From Tabrizicola thermarum (GTDB lineage Bacteria; Pseudomonadota; Alphaproteobacteria; Rhodobacterales; Rhodobacteraceae), in assembly GCF_003574395.1 (NCBI RefSeq), contig NZ_KZ984536.1, forward strand, positions 105,322 through 169,321: DNA of 64,000 nucleotides, in the 5' to 3' direction. The position numbers were made by a program, and so were the translations under genes. The notes beneath the pieces were generated by a model, which did not search any database, was not told the DNA's origin, and was given only the letters and a program-made list of their open reading frames with translations. Position 1 is the first letter of the stretch; the number at the start of each line of letters is the position of its first letter. Shown in pieces: positions 16,499-25,727 of this stretch.

Positions 16499-18144
16499 CC
16501 CCAGGTTTTCAGGCCCGAACGACGCAGCCTGGCGTGACCGGCGGCTGGATGGCCCTGGCCCTGTTCGCGTTTCTTGCCTTTCTGCCCGCGCTGGCGTCGC
16601 TGCCGGTGACCGACCGGGACGAGGCGCGCTTCGTCCAGGCCAGCCGGCAGATGGTGGAAAGCGGCGACTTCGTGGACATCCGGTTCCAGAACGAACCGCG
16701 CTACAAGAAACCGGTCGGCATCTACTGGCTGCAAAGCGCCGCCGTCCTGGTCTCGGGCGCCGGACCAGAGGCGCCGCTCTGGGTCTATCGCCTGCCCTCG
16801 CTGGCGGGCGCGGTCCTGTCGGTGCTGCTGGTCGCGGTCACAGGGACACCGCTTTTCGGCAGACAGGCCGCGCTTCTGGCCGCAGCCGTCTTTGCCGGCG
16901 GGCTGGTGATCGGCGGCGAGGCCCGGATCGCCAAGACAGACGCGGTCCTTCTGGCAACGATCCTGGCCGCTCAGGCCGTCCTGGCGCGGTTGTACCTGCA
17001 CCGGATCGCCGGGCGCGGCGCGGCCTTCGCCTTCTGGCTTGCCATCGCCGCAGGCGTCCTGGTCAAGGGGCCCATCGGCCCGATGGTTCCGGCGCTCACC
17101 ATCCTGACCCTTGTCGCCATCGAGCGCCGGGCAGACTGGCTGCGCCCGCTCTGGTCGCCCTGGCCGATCCTGCTGGCGCTTGCCGTGACCCTGCCCTGGT
17201 TCGTCGCGATCACCCTGCGCAGCGAGGGCGCCTTCTGGCTGGGCTCGGTGGGGGCGGACCTGCTGCCCAAGATCGCCTCGGGACAAGAGGGCAAGGGCGC
17301 GCCGCCGGGCAGCTATCTTCTGCTGCTGTGGCTGACCTTCTGGCCTGCGACCCCGCTCCTGATCCTCGCGCTGCCCGCGATCTGGCGGTCACGACGGGAC
17401 CCCGCAACGCGGTTCTGCCTCGCCTGGGCCATCCCGGTCTGGCTGGTCTACGAGGCGATCCCGACGAAACTTGTCCACTACACCCTGCCGGCTTTCCCGG
17501 CGCTGGCCCTGCTGGCCGTAGCCCATCTGCCCAAGGGTCTTGCCACCGCGTCGCGGCTGGTCCGCGGGCTGGCCACCCTCGCCATCCTGCCGGGACTGGC
17601 GCTTGGCGGCGCGGTCGTGGCCTTTGCCGCAACCCGGGACGCCTGGCCCGCTGCCGGGCTGGCGCTTGGCGGACTGGCAGGCGCGATGCTGGCCGCAGGC
17701 TTCGCGATACGCTCTGCGCTTGGAGCAAGGCCCTGGGCCCTGGCCGCGCAGGCCGCGCTTGCGGGGGCGGTGCTTCACGCCGGGCTGATCTCGGCCGCCG
17801 CGCGCATCCCGGCCCTCTGGCCCACAGACGCGGCGATCTCCGTCGCAAACGAGCTCGCCGCCGCGCAGGGCTGTGACCGGCCGCTTGTCACCGGCTGGGG
17901 CTACAGCGAGCCGTCGCTCGTCTGGCACGGCGGTCGGGACACCGACCTTCACCCCGCGTCCGCCCCCGCGTCCGAGGCCGTCCGGCCAGGCCCCTGCCGG
18001 GTCGTCATCCATGCCCGCGATGCCGGCTCGGCGGCGCTGCCCCTGATCCGGGGCTGTCACCAGGCGCGCAGCGTCACCGGCTTTGCGCTCGGCGCAGGCC
18101 GCTGGGTCACGCTCGACGTGCTCGACTGTCGGGGCGCACCATGA
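16495..18144 (+). CDS. Second ArnT-like lipid-linked-sugar glycosyltransferase
   Basis: 549 residues if the TTG at 16495 is used; AAAGGGGCG lies 6 nt upstream and the start overlaps the PAP2 stop as TTGA. GTG 16534 and ATG 16549 are alternatives. The catalytic loop reads LPVTDRDEARFVQASRQM and FQNEPRYKKPVGIYWLQSA, the classic ArnT acidic-plus-KPP/KPV pattern. About twelve membrane segments and a periplasmic C-terminal domain with several cysteines follow. Different acceptor or linkage from the first copy is likely, as its loops diverge strongly. Confidence 0.85.
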   Translation: MTPGFQARTTQPGVTGGWMALALFAFLAFLPALASLPVTDRDEARFVQASRQMVESGDFVDIRFQNEPRYKKPVGIYWLQSAAVLVSGAGPEAPLWVYRLPSLAGAVLSVLLVAVTGTPLFGRQAALLAAAVFAGGLVIGGEARIAKTDAVLLATILAAQAVLARLYLHRIAGRGAAFAFWLAIAAGVLVKGPIGPMVPALTILTLVAIERRADWLRPLWSPWPILLALAVTLPWFVAITLRSEGAFWLGSVGADLLPKIASGQEGKGAPPGSYLLLLWLTFWPATPLLILALPAIWRSRRDPATRFCLAWAIPVWLVYEAIPTKLVHYTLPAFPALALLAVAHLPKGLATASRLVRGLATLAILPGLALGGAVVAFAATRDAWPAAGLALGGLAGAMLAAGFAIRSALGARPWALAAQAALAGAVLHAGLISAAARIPALWPTDAAISVANELAAAQGCDRPLVTGWGYSEPSLVWHGGRDTDLHPASAPASEAVRPGPCRVVIHARDAGSAALPLIRGCHQARSVTGFALGAGRWVTLDVLDCRGAP

Positions 18145-19019
18145 AGCACGAGGACTTCCGCGAGACAGCCTTCGCGCCCCGAGACCCTGAAGCCACCGGG
18201 ACCTCCCCCCTTGGCTGGTTCGCGACAGCAGCCCGTCGCCAGGGGCGGCTGTCCTGGCTGGTCACCTTCGCCTGCGCGCTGCTGCTGGTTGCCGTGGTGG
18301 CGGATGGACCTGTGCGGCAACTGGCGCGGTCGCTCGACCCTTCGGTCGTCGCGGTCCTGCGCGCTGTCACCCAGTTCGGAAACTCGGCCTGGCCGGTTGG
18401 CCTGTCGCTGCTGTTTCTGGCCGCCGCGACGATCGTCTCGCGCCGTCCGAACCCCTTCGCGCCCGAGGCGCTGGGAAATCTGCGCTCGGCCCTGATCCTG
18501 GTCATCGGATCGGTGATGATCAGCGGCACGATCGCAAGCCTGACAAAGAACATGATCGGCCGCGCCCGGCCACCGATGGGCCCCGACACCCAGGTGTTCG
18601 AGTTCGCGATGATGTCGTTTCGCGCCAGCTGGGCCTCCTTCCCGTCCGGCCATGCGACCACGGCCACGGCCTGCGCGATTGCCCTGGCGGTGATCTTTCC
18701 GCGGCAAGCCTTTGCCTGGCTGGCCATCGGCCTGACCGCCGCGCTGTCCCGCGCCTTCCTCGGTGTCCACTGGCTGACGGACTGCCTTGCGGGCATCGCG
18801 CTTGGGGCGCTGGTCAGTCTGACCCTGCGACGCTGGATGGAGGCGCGACAGCACAAGTTCCAAGTCGAGCCGGCTTTCGTTCTGCGCGTATCGGTCTTGG
18901 GCTGCATCCTTGCCCTTGGCGCTGGCTACAGGCTGACAAAAGAGGCAGTCAGACGCGCGGGGAGGTTTCTCAGGCGGGCGGCCACGCGCTTCGGGAACGG
19001 ACCTGCCCCAAGGCCGTGA
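18141..19019 (+). CDS. PAP2-superfamily membrane phosphatase, canonical motifs
   Basis: 292 residues with complete PAP2 signatures: KNMIGRARPPMG, SFPSGHATT and SRAFLGVHWLTD. Unlike its paralogue at 15752 it keeps the catalytic His in PSGH. Five or six membrane helices follow a 45-residue cytoplasmic N-terminus; a basic C-terminal tail follows the last helix. Last gene of the six-gene operon, overlapping the ArnT-like gene by 4 bp. Probable lipid A 1- or 4'-phosphatase or undecaprenyl-PP phosphatase. Confidence 0.86.
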   Translation: MKHEDFRETAFAPRDPEATGTSPLGWFATAARRQGRLSWLVTFACALLLVAVVADGPVRQLARSLDPSVVAVLRAVTQFGNSAWPVGLSLLFLAAATIVSRRPNPFAPEALGNLRSALILVIGSVMISGTIASLTKNMIGRARPPMGPDTQVFEFAMMSFRASWASFPSGHATTATACAIALAVIFPRQAFAWLAIGLTAALSRAFLGVHWLTDCLAGIALGALVSLTLRRWMEARQHKFQVEPAFVLRVSVLGCILALGAGYRLTKEAVRRAGRFLRRAATRFGNGPAPRP

Positions 19020-19561
19020 CCGAGACCCCGGGTGCAATACACCGTGGCCGTGGTCGCCAAGAACTCCATCGTGCCGCTTCCGAATGACAGGCTGATCCGC
19101 CCACTCTGCCGCGAGGGAGCTTTTCGGCACCTTCCGCCGCCCGGACACCGTTCCCGCCCACGACCACATGGCCTTGGCCGTGATGGCCGTCCTGACTTCT
19201 CAACTGGGCCCGCGCGTCCCGGAAGATGTCTCGGCCTTGGGCTTCGACCCTACCGGGACGGATCGCCATGACGAAAGCCGCCCTTCAGCGCCTTGCCTGC
19301 GCCGAGGGGGGCCGGGGACCGGCATTGTCCGCGATGGTCCGGCAGATGCCCGGGCAAGGTCTCCGCTTTCCCTTGCCGCGGACGGATGTCCGTCTGTTTG
19401 TGAAACCCCGTGCGCGGCGATGGCGGAGTCAGGCTCCGGCACGGCTGACGAGGTGTCAGGCCGTTGACCAGGTGACTGCGGTCCGGCACCCCCGGATGCC
19501 CGAAGATTGACCATTCGGCCAGGGGACCCAGGCCTTTGCGGAAGAAAATCGACAAGAGGCC
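19020..19561. other. 540-bp intergenic stretch without a convincing gene
   Basis: Open frames here lack ribosome sites, family motifs and sensible composition. A short GC hairpin CGGAC-GGAT-GTCCG lies near 19379-19392. The right part may hold the promoter of the amide operon; otherwise nothing specific is seen. Confidence 0.5.
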
Positions 19562-19589
19562 TTGACCCGCGTCGGGCCACGCATATCGT
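19562..19589 (+). promoter_or_regulatory. Candidate sigma-70 promoter of the amide operon
   Basis: TTGACC, a 16-bp spacer and TATCGT. Transcription would start near 19596 and give a leader of about 90 nt containing the hairpin at 19625-19665. The -10 match is only moderate. Confidence 0.35.
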
Positions 19590-19624
19590 CGGGAGACAAA
19601 TCGACGATCAGTGATGTGGCACTC

Positions 19625-19668
19625 GGGCCTTGCACGCAGACGAATGGACGTCTGCGACAAGGCCCTTT
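19625..19668 (+). terminator. Leader hairpin/attenuator with ANTAR-type hexaloop
   Basis: An 8-bp outer stem GGGCCTTG (19625-19632) / CAAGGCCC (19658-19665), a small internal loop, then a perfect 8-bp inner stem CGCAGACG / CGTCTGCG closing a 6-nt loop AAUGGA, followed by TTT. A hexaloop with A at position 1 and G at position 4 is the recognition element of ANTAR RNA-binding regulators, and an ANTAR protein is encoded two genes downstream. Only one such loop is clear. An upstream 8-bp stem at 19585-19608 (ATCGTCG/CGACGAT) has a longer, non-matching loop and would lie mostly upstream of the proposed start site. Confidence 0.65.
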
Positions 19669-19686
19669 GACGTTTGGGGAACGGGA

Positions 19687-20757
19687 TTGAAACGGCAGAT
19701 CAAGCTGGGGCTCCTTCTGTCGCGCTCGGGCAGCTATTCGCTGATCTCCGAGGCCTGCCGCTCGGGCGCGCTGGCGGCGATTGCGCGGGTCAACGGCGAC
19801 CCGGACCTGGACCTGAGCTTTGTCCCCGTCGAGCGCGATCCCGGCGGCAACATCGACGCCTATGCGCCGCTTTGCGAGGAAATCCTGCGCGATGCCGGGG
19901 CCCGGCACATGGTGGGTTGCGTCACCTCGTGGAGCCGGAAGGAGGTCATCCCGACGGTCGAGAAATACGGTGGCACGCTGTGGTATGCCGTGCCCTATGA
20001 GGGCTTCGAGGCGTCGGACCATGTGGTCTACACCCATGCCTGTCCGAACCAGCACCTTCTGCCGCTGCTTGACTGGGTGATGCCCGCGCACGGGCGCCGG
20101 GCCTATCTGACCGGCTCGAACTATATCTGGGGCTGGGAGATGAACCGTCTGGCCCGCGAGAGGATCACGGCGGCGGGCGGCGAGGTTCTGGGTGAACGCT
20201 ACCTGCCCATCGGATCGCGCGACGTGGGCCGGATGATCGAAGAGGTCCGTTTTGCCCGGCCGGACTTCATCCTGAATTCGCTCATCGGGCCGTCGTCCTA
20301 TGAATTCATGGCTGCCTATCGCGCCCTGGGACTGGAGGATGCCGCCTTCCGGCCTGACCGCTGCCCGGTCCTGTCCTGCAACGTCACCGAATGCGAGCTG
20401 CCTGCGCTCGGTCAGGCCGCCGAGGGGCTGGTGGCGGCGGGACCGTATTTTCGCGGCGCGCCCGGGGCGGGCAATTTCGGGTCGTCGCACGAAGCGGCGG
20501 CGTTTTCGGCGGTGATGGAACTGGCGCGGCTTCTGGCGGGGCGCGAGGGTTCCGAGACCTGGCCGTTGTCGCAGCTTCTGGCCGGTCGGGGCGGGATCGT
20601 GGACCCGGAGACACATCACACCGTCCTTCCGGTGGTCATCGCCCGGGTTGAAGGCGGGGCCTTCAGGACGCTGAAGCGGTGGGAGGCGGTGGCGGGCGAC
20701 CCCTACCTTACCCGCAGCCGGTCGATCCCGACCCCAAGCCTGCGGGTGGTGTCATGA
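19687..20757 (+). CDS. amiC: AmiC-like amide-binding sensor / negative regulator
   Basis: 356 residues from TTG 19687 with GGGGAA upstream; an in-frame TTG at 19630 would start inside the leader hairpin and is less likely. A type I periplasmic-binding fold without signal peptide, as in AmiC, which stays cytoplasmic. Family markers are LGLLLSRSGSYS, VGCVTSWSRKEV, GSNYIWGWEMNRLARE and FILNSLIGPSSYEFMAAYR. In Pseudomonas, AmiC sequesters the antiterminator AmiR until a short-chain amide binds. The overlap with the ANTAR gene (4 bp) and the formamidase downstream support this role. Confidence 0.85.
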   Translation: MKRQIKLGLLLSRSGSYSLISEACRSGALAAIARVNGDPDLDLSFVPVERDPGGNIDAYAPLCEEILRDAGARHMVGCVTSWSRKEVIPTVEKYGGTLWYAVPYEGFEASDHVVYTHACPNQHLLPLLDWVMPAHGRRAYLTGSNYIWGWEMNRLARERITAAGGEVLGERYLPIGSRDVGRMIEEVRFARPDFILNSLIGPSSYEFMAAYRALGLEDAAFRPDRCPVLSCNVTECELPALGQAAEGLVAAGPYFRGAPGAGNFGSSHEAAAFSAVMELARLLAGREGSETWPLSQLLAGRGGIVDPETHHTVLPVVIARVEGGAFRTLKRWEAVAGDPYLTRSRSIPTPSLRVVS

Positions 20758-21356
20758 AGCGCCGCGCGATCCGCATTCCGAACCTCGGCGGGGCGCAGGC
20801 GATCATCCTGCATCGACCGCATCCGACCGTGCAGGCGCTCAGCCGCCAGCTGACGGCCATCGGCCTGCAAGTGGTGCAGACCTGGCCCGAACTGGGGCCC
20901 GAGGCGCTGGCCGCCGACTACATCTTCTTCGACGCCGACATGGGCCATGACGGGATGTTCCCGTGGGAGCCGGGCCAGCCACCGATCCCGATGATCGCGC
21001 TGATCGGCTCCGAGGCTCCGGGCCGGATCGAATGGTCGCTGAAGGTCGGATCTCATGCCCAGCTTCTGAAGCCCGTGGGCGACAGCGGGGCCTATTCGGC
21101 ACTGCTGATCGCGCGGGACGCCTTTGACGCGCAAAAGGCGCTGTCGGCCGAAATCGCCGACCTGCGGCGGCGGCTGGAGGAGCGACAGACCGTGGTCCGC
21201 GCCGTGACACTCCTGGCCGCGCGGGGCAAGTCCGACGCCGAGGCTTATGCGCAACTGCGCCAGATGGCGATGGCCTGGCGGATCAGCTTCGAGGATGCGG
21301 CGGCGCGGATCGTCGCGGCGCAGGGGGGCGCGGATGACCGATCCGAGCGTCGTTGA
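20754..21356 (+). CDS. amiR: AmiR-like ANTAR antitermination regulator
   Basis: 200 residues. The N-terminal 120 form a pseudo-receiver domain without a clear phosphoacceptor (FFDADMGHDG), as in AmiR. A coiled coil (SAEIADLRRRLEERQTVV) leads to a C-terminal ANTAR RNA-binding three-helix bundle: AVTLLAARGKSDAEAYAQLR, then QMAMAWRISFEDAAARIV. It should bind hexaloop hairpins in nascent mRNA and prevent termination, with the site at 19625-19668 the obvious target. Overlaps amiC by 4 bp and the permease gene by 23 bp. Confidence 0.87.
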   Translation: MKRRAIRIPNLGGAQAIILHRPHPTVQALSRQLTAIGLQVVQTWPELGPEALAADYIFFDADMGHDGMFPWEPGQPPIPMIALIGSEAPGRIEWSLKVGSHAQLLKPVGDSGAYSALLIARDAFDAQKALSAEIADLRRRLEERQTVVRAVTLLAARGKSDAEAYAQLRQMAMAWRISFEDAAARIVAAQGGADDRSERR

Positions 21357-22215
21357 CGTCCCTCCACAGGGCGCGCTGGCCCGGCTTCTGCGGCGGAAGC
21401 TGGCGCTGTTCGGGCTGGCGATCATTGTCCTGGTGGTGGCCGGCGCGGTCTTTGCCCCCTGGATCGCACCTTTCGACCCGAACGACCAGATGTTCGACGG
21501 GCTGACCCTGGAAGGCGCGCCGATGCCGCCGGACGGGAAATTCCTGATGGGGACCGACCTTCTGGGCCGCGACCTTCTCAGCCGGCTCCTCTATGGCGCG
21601 CAGACCTCGCTGGTCATCGGGGTCGTGGCGAATGGCCTTGCGCTGGTGATCGGCACGCTGGTCGGCATCACCGCCGGCTTCTTCCGGGGCTGGATCGGAG
21701 GTGTGCTGATGCGCTTCACCGATCTGATGATGGCCTTCCCTGCCCTTCTCCTCGCCATCTGCCTCGCCGCGATCTTCCAGCCCTCGCTCTGGATCGTCGC
21801 CATGGTCATCGCGCTGGTGAACTGGGTGCAGACGGCGCGGGTGATCTATACCGAGACCTCGTCTCTGGCCACGCGCGACTTCATCGCGGCGGAACGCACG
21901 CTGGGCGCAAGCACCCCCCGCATCCTTTTCCGCCACATCCTGCCGCACCTTCTGCCCACGATCATCGTCTGGGGCACGCTGGGGATTTCCACGACGGTCC
22001 TTCTGGAGGCGACGCTCAGCTTCCTCGGCATCGGGGTCCAGCCGCCCACGCCAAGCTGGGGCAACATCATCTTCGAGAACCAGACCTACTTCCAGACCGC
22101 GCCCTGGCTGGTCTTCATCCCCGGCGCTGCGATCATCCTTCTGGCACTGGCCTTCAACCTGGTCGGCGACGCGTTGCGCGACGTGCTGGACCCGACACAA
22201 AGGGGGCGCGACTGA
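21334..22215 (+). CDS. Dipeptide/oligopeptide-type ABC permease (DppC-like)
   Basis: 293 residues from ATG 21334. A DppC/OppC permease with the N-terminal signature APFDPNDQ and GTDLLGRDLLSRLLYGAQTS, six membrane helices and the EAA loop AAERTLGASTPRILFRHILP. The C-terminus WLVFIPGAAIILLALAFNLVGDALRDVLDP is standard. Its start lies within the amiR 3' end. With the DppB-like partner it forms the channel for an amide or peptide-like substrate. Confidence 0.9.
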   Translation: MTDPSVVDVPPQGALARLLRRKLALFGLAIIVLVVAGAVFAPWIAPFDPNDQMFDGLTLEGAPMPPDGKFLMGTDLLGRDLLSRLLYGAQTSLVIGVVANGLALVIGTLVGITAGFFRGWIGGVLMRFTDLMMAFPALLLAICLAAIFQPSLWIVAMVIALVNWVQTARVIYTETSSLATRDFIAAERTLGASTPRILFRHILPHLLPTIIVWGTLGISTTVLLEATLSFLGIGVQPPTPSWGNIIFENQTYFQTAPWLVFIPGAAIILLALAFNLVGDALRDVLDPTQRGRD

Positions 22216-23135
22216 TGGCCGCCTATCTGATCCGCCGACTGATCCAGTCCGCGCTGATCCTCCTTGGCGTCAGCTTCATCACCTTCTTCCTTCTGTTCGT
22301 CCTGCCCGCCGACCCGGTGCGCCAGATCGCCGGACGCTCCGCCACCGCCGAGACGGTGGAGAACATCCGCCAGCAGCTTGGCCTCGATAAGCCGTTCATC
22401 GTGCAATACGGCCGCTACCTGGGCGCGCTGCTGCAAGGCGACATGGGGCGCAGCTACCTCCAGAAGACCGAGGTCGCAGACCTGATCCTGTCGCGCCTGC
22501 CGGCCACGCTGCTGCTGATGCTGGGGGCTATCGCCTGCGAACTGGTCCTGGGCCTGACGATGGGGATCATCGCCGCACTGTGGCGCGGAAGGGCGCTGGA
22601 CCAGACGCTGATGGTGACTTCCTTCGTCACCGTCTCGGCCCCGCAATTCGTGGTCAGCCTGCTTCTCCTTTACGTCTTCGCGGTGAAGCTGGGCTGGTTC
22701 CCGATCGGCGGCTACGGGACCTTTGCCCATCTCGTCCTCCCGGCCGTCACCTTGGGCATTCTCGGCTCCGGCTGGTATTCCCGCATGATGCGGTCCTCGA
22801 TGATCGACGTCTTGCGCGCCGACTATATCCGCACCGCCCGCGCCAAGGGCCTGACCCGCGCGCGGATCGTGCTGCGCCATGCCCTGCCCAACGCCATCCT
22901 GCCCGTCATCGCGATGATCGGCATCGACATCGGCATCTTCATGGGCGGGATCGTCGTGGTGGAATCCGTCTTCGGCTGGCCCGGCATCGGGCAACTGGCC
23001 TGGCAGGCCATCCAGCGCGTGGACATCCCGATCATCATGGGCGTCACGCTGGTCTCGGCCTTTGCCATCGTGCTGGGCAACCTGCTGGCCGACCTCATCG
23101 CCCCCCTCATCGACCCCCGGATCCGTCTTCGCTAA
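22215..23135 (+). CDS. Dipeptide/oligopeptide-type ABC permease (DppB-like)
   Basis: 306 residues, overlapping the DppC-like gene by one base (TGATG). Six membrane segments, VLPADPVRQIAG and QQLGLDKPFIVQYGRYL near the N-terminus, and the EAA loop RTARAKGLTRARIVLRHALP. The C-terminus ends LLADLIAPLIDPRIRLR. The order DppC before DppB is unusual but seen in other operons. Followed after 18 bp, with AGGAGAG, by the binding-protein gene. Confidence 0.9.
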   Translation: MAAYLIRRLIQSALILLGVSFITFFLLFVLPADPVRQIAGRSATAETVENIRQQLGLDKPFIVQYGRYLGALLQGDMGRSYLQKTEVADLILSRLPATLLLMLGAIACELVLGLTMGIIAALWRGRALDQTLMVTSFVTVSAPQFVVSLLLLYVFAVKLGWFPIGGYGTFAHLVLPAVTLGILGSGWYSRMMRSSMIDVLRADYIRTARAKGLTRARIVLRHALPNAILPVIAMIGIDIGIFMGGIVVVESVFGWPGIGQLAWQAIQRVDIPIIMGVTLVSAFAIVLGNLLADLIAPLIDPRIRLR

Positions 23136-23153
23136 CCCAACAGGAGAGAAAGA

Positions 23154-24767
23154 ATGAAAAGACTGCTCGCCTCTACCGCCGTCATGCTGGCCCTGGCCCT
23201 GCCTGCCCTGGCACAGGACTACACACCCGACCCCGCCGCGAAACCCGGCGGGTCGATCACCGTCACCTACAAGGATGACGTGGCGACGCTGGACCCGGCC
23301 ATCGGCTACGACTGGCAGAACTGGTCGATGATCAAATCGCTGTTCGACGGGCTGATGGATTATGTCCCGGGCACCACGACGCTGCGCCCGGGCCTTGCGG
23401 AAAGCTACGAGATTTCCGAGGACGGGCTGACCTACACCTTCAAGCTGCGCGCAGGGGTCAAGTTCCACAACGGGCGCGAGATGACGGCCGAGGACGTGAA
23501 ATACTCGCTGGACCGGGTGACCAACCCCGAGACGCAGTCGCCGGGCGCGGGCTTCTTCAGCGCCATCGCCGGGTTCGAAAACGCCGGGCCGGGGGGCCTT
23601 TCGGGGGTCGAGGTCGTGGACCCGCTGACGGTGAAGATCACCCTGTCCCGCCCCGATGCGACCTTCCTGCATGTCATGGCGCTGAACTTCGCCTCTGTCG
23701 TCCCGAAAGAGGCTGTGGACGAGGCCGGGGCCGATTTCGGCAAGAAGCCGGTGGGAACCGGGGCCTTCAAGCTGGCGGAATGGACGCTGGGCCAGCGGCT
23801 GGTGTTCGAGAAGAACGCCGACTACTGGCGTCCGGGCGTGCCGTTCCTCGATTCGGTCGTGTTCGAGGTCGGGCAAGAGCCGGTCGTCGCCCTTCTGCGC
23901 CTGCAAAACGGCGAGGTGGACGTCCCCGGCGACGGCATCCCGCCCGCCAAGTTCACCGAGGTGATGGGCGACCCGGCCCAGGCCGCGCGGGTGGTCGTCG
24001 GCGGGCAGCTGCACACCGGCTACATCACGCTGAACGTCACGATCCCGCCCTTCGACAAGCTCGAGGTCCGCAAGGCGGTGAACATGGCGATCAACAAGGA
24101 CCGGATCGTCCAGATCATCAACGGCCGCGCGGTTCCGGCAACCCAGCCGCTGCCGCCCTCGATGCCGGGCTATACCGAAGGCTATGCGGGCTATCCCTAC
24201 GACCCCGAGGGGGCAAAGGCGCTCTTGGCCGAGGCGGGGCTGGCCGACGGTTTCGAGACCGAGCTTTACGTGATGAACACCGACCCGAACCCGCGCATCG
24301 CGCAAGCGATCCAGCAGGACCTCGCGGCCATCGGGATCAAGGCGAACATCCAGAACCTCGCCCAGGCCAACGTGATCGAGGCCGGGGGTGCTGGCACCGC
24401 GCCGATGATCTGGTCGGGCGGCATGGCATGGATCGCCGACTTCCCCGATCCGTCGAACTTCTACGGCCCGATCCTCGGCTGCGCCGGCGCGGTCGACGGC
24501 GGCTGGAACTGGTCCAAGTTCTGCGACCCGGTGCTGGATGCCAAGGCCGCCGAGGCCGACAGCATGGCTGACCCGGCCAAGGCCGAGGAGCGGCTGAAGC
24601 TCTGGTCCGACGTCTACATGGGCGTGATGGAACAGGCCCCCTGGGTCCCGGTCTTCAACGAGGAGCGCTACACGATGAAGTCGGAACGCATGGGCGGCGA
24701 GGATGCGCTTTACGTCGATCCGGTCTCGATCCCGGTCAACTACGATTACGTCTGGGTCAAAGAGTAA
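23154..24767 (+). CDS. Periplasmic substrate-binding protein, family 5 (DppA/OppA-like)
   Basis: 537 residues. A signal peptide (MKRLLASTAVMLALALPALAQ) is followed by an SBP_bac_5 fold: DPAIGYDWQNWSMIKSLFDG, AGVKFHNGREMTAEDVKYSLDR and a PVGTGAFKL segment. It captures the transported substrate. Given AmiC/AmiR upstream and formamidase downstream, the ligand is more likely an amide-bearing compound or small peptide amide than an ordinary dipeptide; this is inference. Good ribosome site AGGAGAGAAAGA. Confidence 0.88.
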   Translation: MKRLLASTAVMLALALPALAQDYTPDPAAKPGGSITVTYKDDVATLDPAIGYDWQNWSMIKSLFDGLMDYVPGTTTLRPGLAESYEISEDGLTYTFKLRAGVKFHNGREMTAEDVKYSLDRVTNPETQSPGAGFFSAIAGFENAGPGGLSGVEVVDPLTVKITLSRPDATFLHVMALNFASVVPKEAVDEAGADFGKKPVGTGAFKLAEWTLGQRLVFEKNADYWRPGVPFLDSVVFEVGQEPVVALLRLQNGEVDVPGDGIPPAKFTEVMGDPAQAARVVVGGQLHTGYITLNVTIPPFDKLEVRKAVNMAINKDRIVQIINGRAVPATQPLPPSMPGYTEGYAGYPYDPEGAKALLAEAGLADGFETELYVMNTDPNPRIAQAIQQDLAAIGIKANIQNLAQANVIEAGGAGTAPMIWSGGMAWIADFPDPSNFYGPILGCAGAVDGGWNWSKFCDPVLDAKAAEADSMADPAKAEERLKLWSDVYMGVMEQAPWVPVFNEERYTMKSERMGGEDALYVDPVSIPVNYDYVWVKE

Positions 24768-25727
24768 ATGTGCAAGGCCTGCGACTACACGATCCACGGC
24801 GCGCAGCATCATTTCGGCTGGGACAACTCGCTCCCGCCCGCGCTGCGCGTCGCACCGGGCTCGACCATCGAGTTCCACTGTCATGATTCCTCGGCGGGCC
24901 AGCTTGGCCCGTCGTCCACCCTGCAAAGCGTCATCGACCTCGACTTCGGCAAGATCAACCCGGTGTCGGGGCCGATCTGGGTGGACGGGGCGAAACCCGG
25001 CGACGTGCTGAAGGTGACGCTGGAGGGTTTCGCCCCGAAGGTGTTCGACGGCAAGGGCTTCGGCTGGACGGCGAACATTCCGGGCTTCGGCCTTCTGGCC
25101 GACCAGTTCACCGACCCTGCGCTGTGCCTGTGGTCCTACGACCCGGTCAGCATGGAACCGGCGATGTGGGGCAAGTCCGCCCGCGTGCCCTTGAAGCCCT
25201 TCTCCGGCACCATCGGCAATGCTCTCGCTGAACCCGGCCTCCACTCCGTCGTCCCGCCCCGGCGCGTCGGCGGCAACCTCGACATCCGCGACCTGACGGC
25301 GGGCGTCACGCTGTATCTGCCGGTCGAGGTGGAGGGCGCGCTCTTCAGCGTCGGCGACACCCATGCCGCCCAAGGCGACGGCGAGGTCTGCGGGACGGCG
25401 ATCGAAAGTCCGATGAACGTGGTCCTCACGCTGGACCTGGTGAAGGACCAGCCGCTGAAAACCCCGCGCTTCACCACTCCCGGGCCGGTGACGCGGCACC
25501 TGGACGCCAAGGGCTATGAGGCGACGACGGGCATCGGGCCGGACCTGATGACAGCGGCCCGGGACGCGGTGTCGGGGATGATCGACCTTCTCACGAGGCA
25601 GCAGGGCATCTCGGCGGTGGACGCCTACATGCTCTGCTCGGTCTGCGGCGACCTGAGGATTTCGGAAATCGTGGACATGCCGAACTGGGTCGTCAGCTTC
25701 TACTTCCCCCGGGTCGTCTTCGAATGA
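24768..25727 (+). CDS. Acetamidase/formamidase family hydrolase
   Basis: 319 residues, starting directly after the SBP stop. Acetamidase/formamidase (FmdA) family features: APGSTIEFHCHDSSAGQLG, GPIWVDGAKPGDVL, SVGDTHAAQGDGEVCGTAIE and CSVCGDLRISEIVDMPNW. The conserved acidic and His residues at the metal-binding active site are present. It hydrolyses short amides to ammonia and acid in the cytoplasm. Embedded between the binding protein and ATPase of an ABC transporter, it presumably acts on what the transporter brings in and provides nitrogen. Confidence 0.88.
   Translation: MCKACDYTIHGAQHHFGWDNSLPPALRVAPGSTIEFHCHDSSAGQLGPSSTLQSVIDLDFGKINPVSGPIWVDGAKPGDVLKVTLEGFAPKVFDGKGFGWTANIPGFGLLADQFTDPALCLWSYDPVSMEPAMWGKSARVPLKPFSGTIGNALAEPGLHSVVPPRRVGGNLDIRDLTAGVTLYLPVEVEGALFSVGDTHAAQGDGEVCGTAIESPMNVVLTLDLVKDQPLKTPRFTTPGPVTRHLDAKGYEATTGIGPDLMTAARDAVSGMIDLLTRQQGISAVDAYMLCSVCGDLRISEIVDMPNWVVSFYFPRVVFE

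Noticed and set aside
19032-19660. Several 60-130-codon frames in the gap before amiC on both strands.
   Set aside because: No ribosome sites, no motifs and mutually overlapping; the region is treated as non-coding leader/promoter DNA.
22086-25499. A 1,137-codon minus-strand frame opposite the Dpp/amidase genes.
   Set aside because: It is antisense to three well-supported genes and its translation is His/Arg/Gly-rich with no domain; it is a codon-bias shadow in GC-rich DNA.
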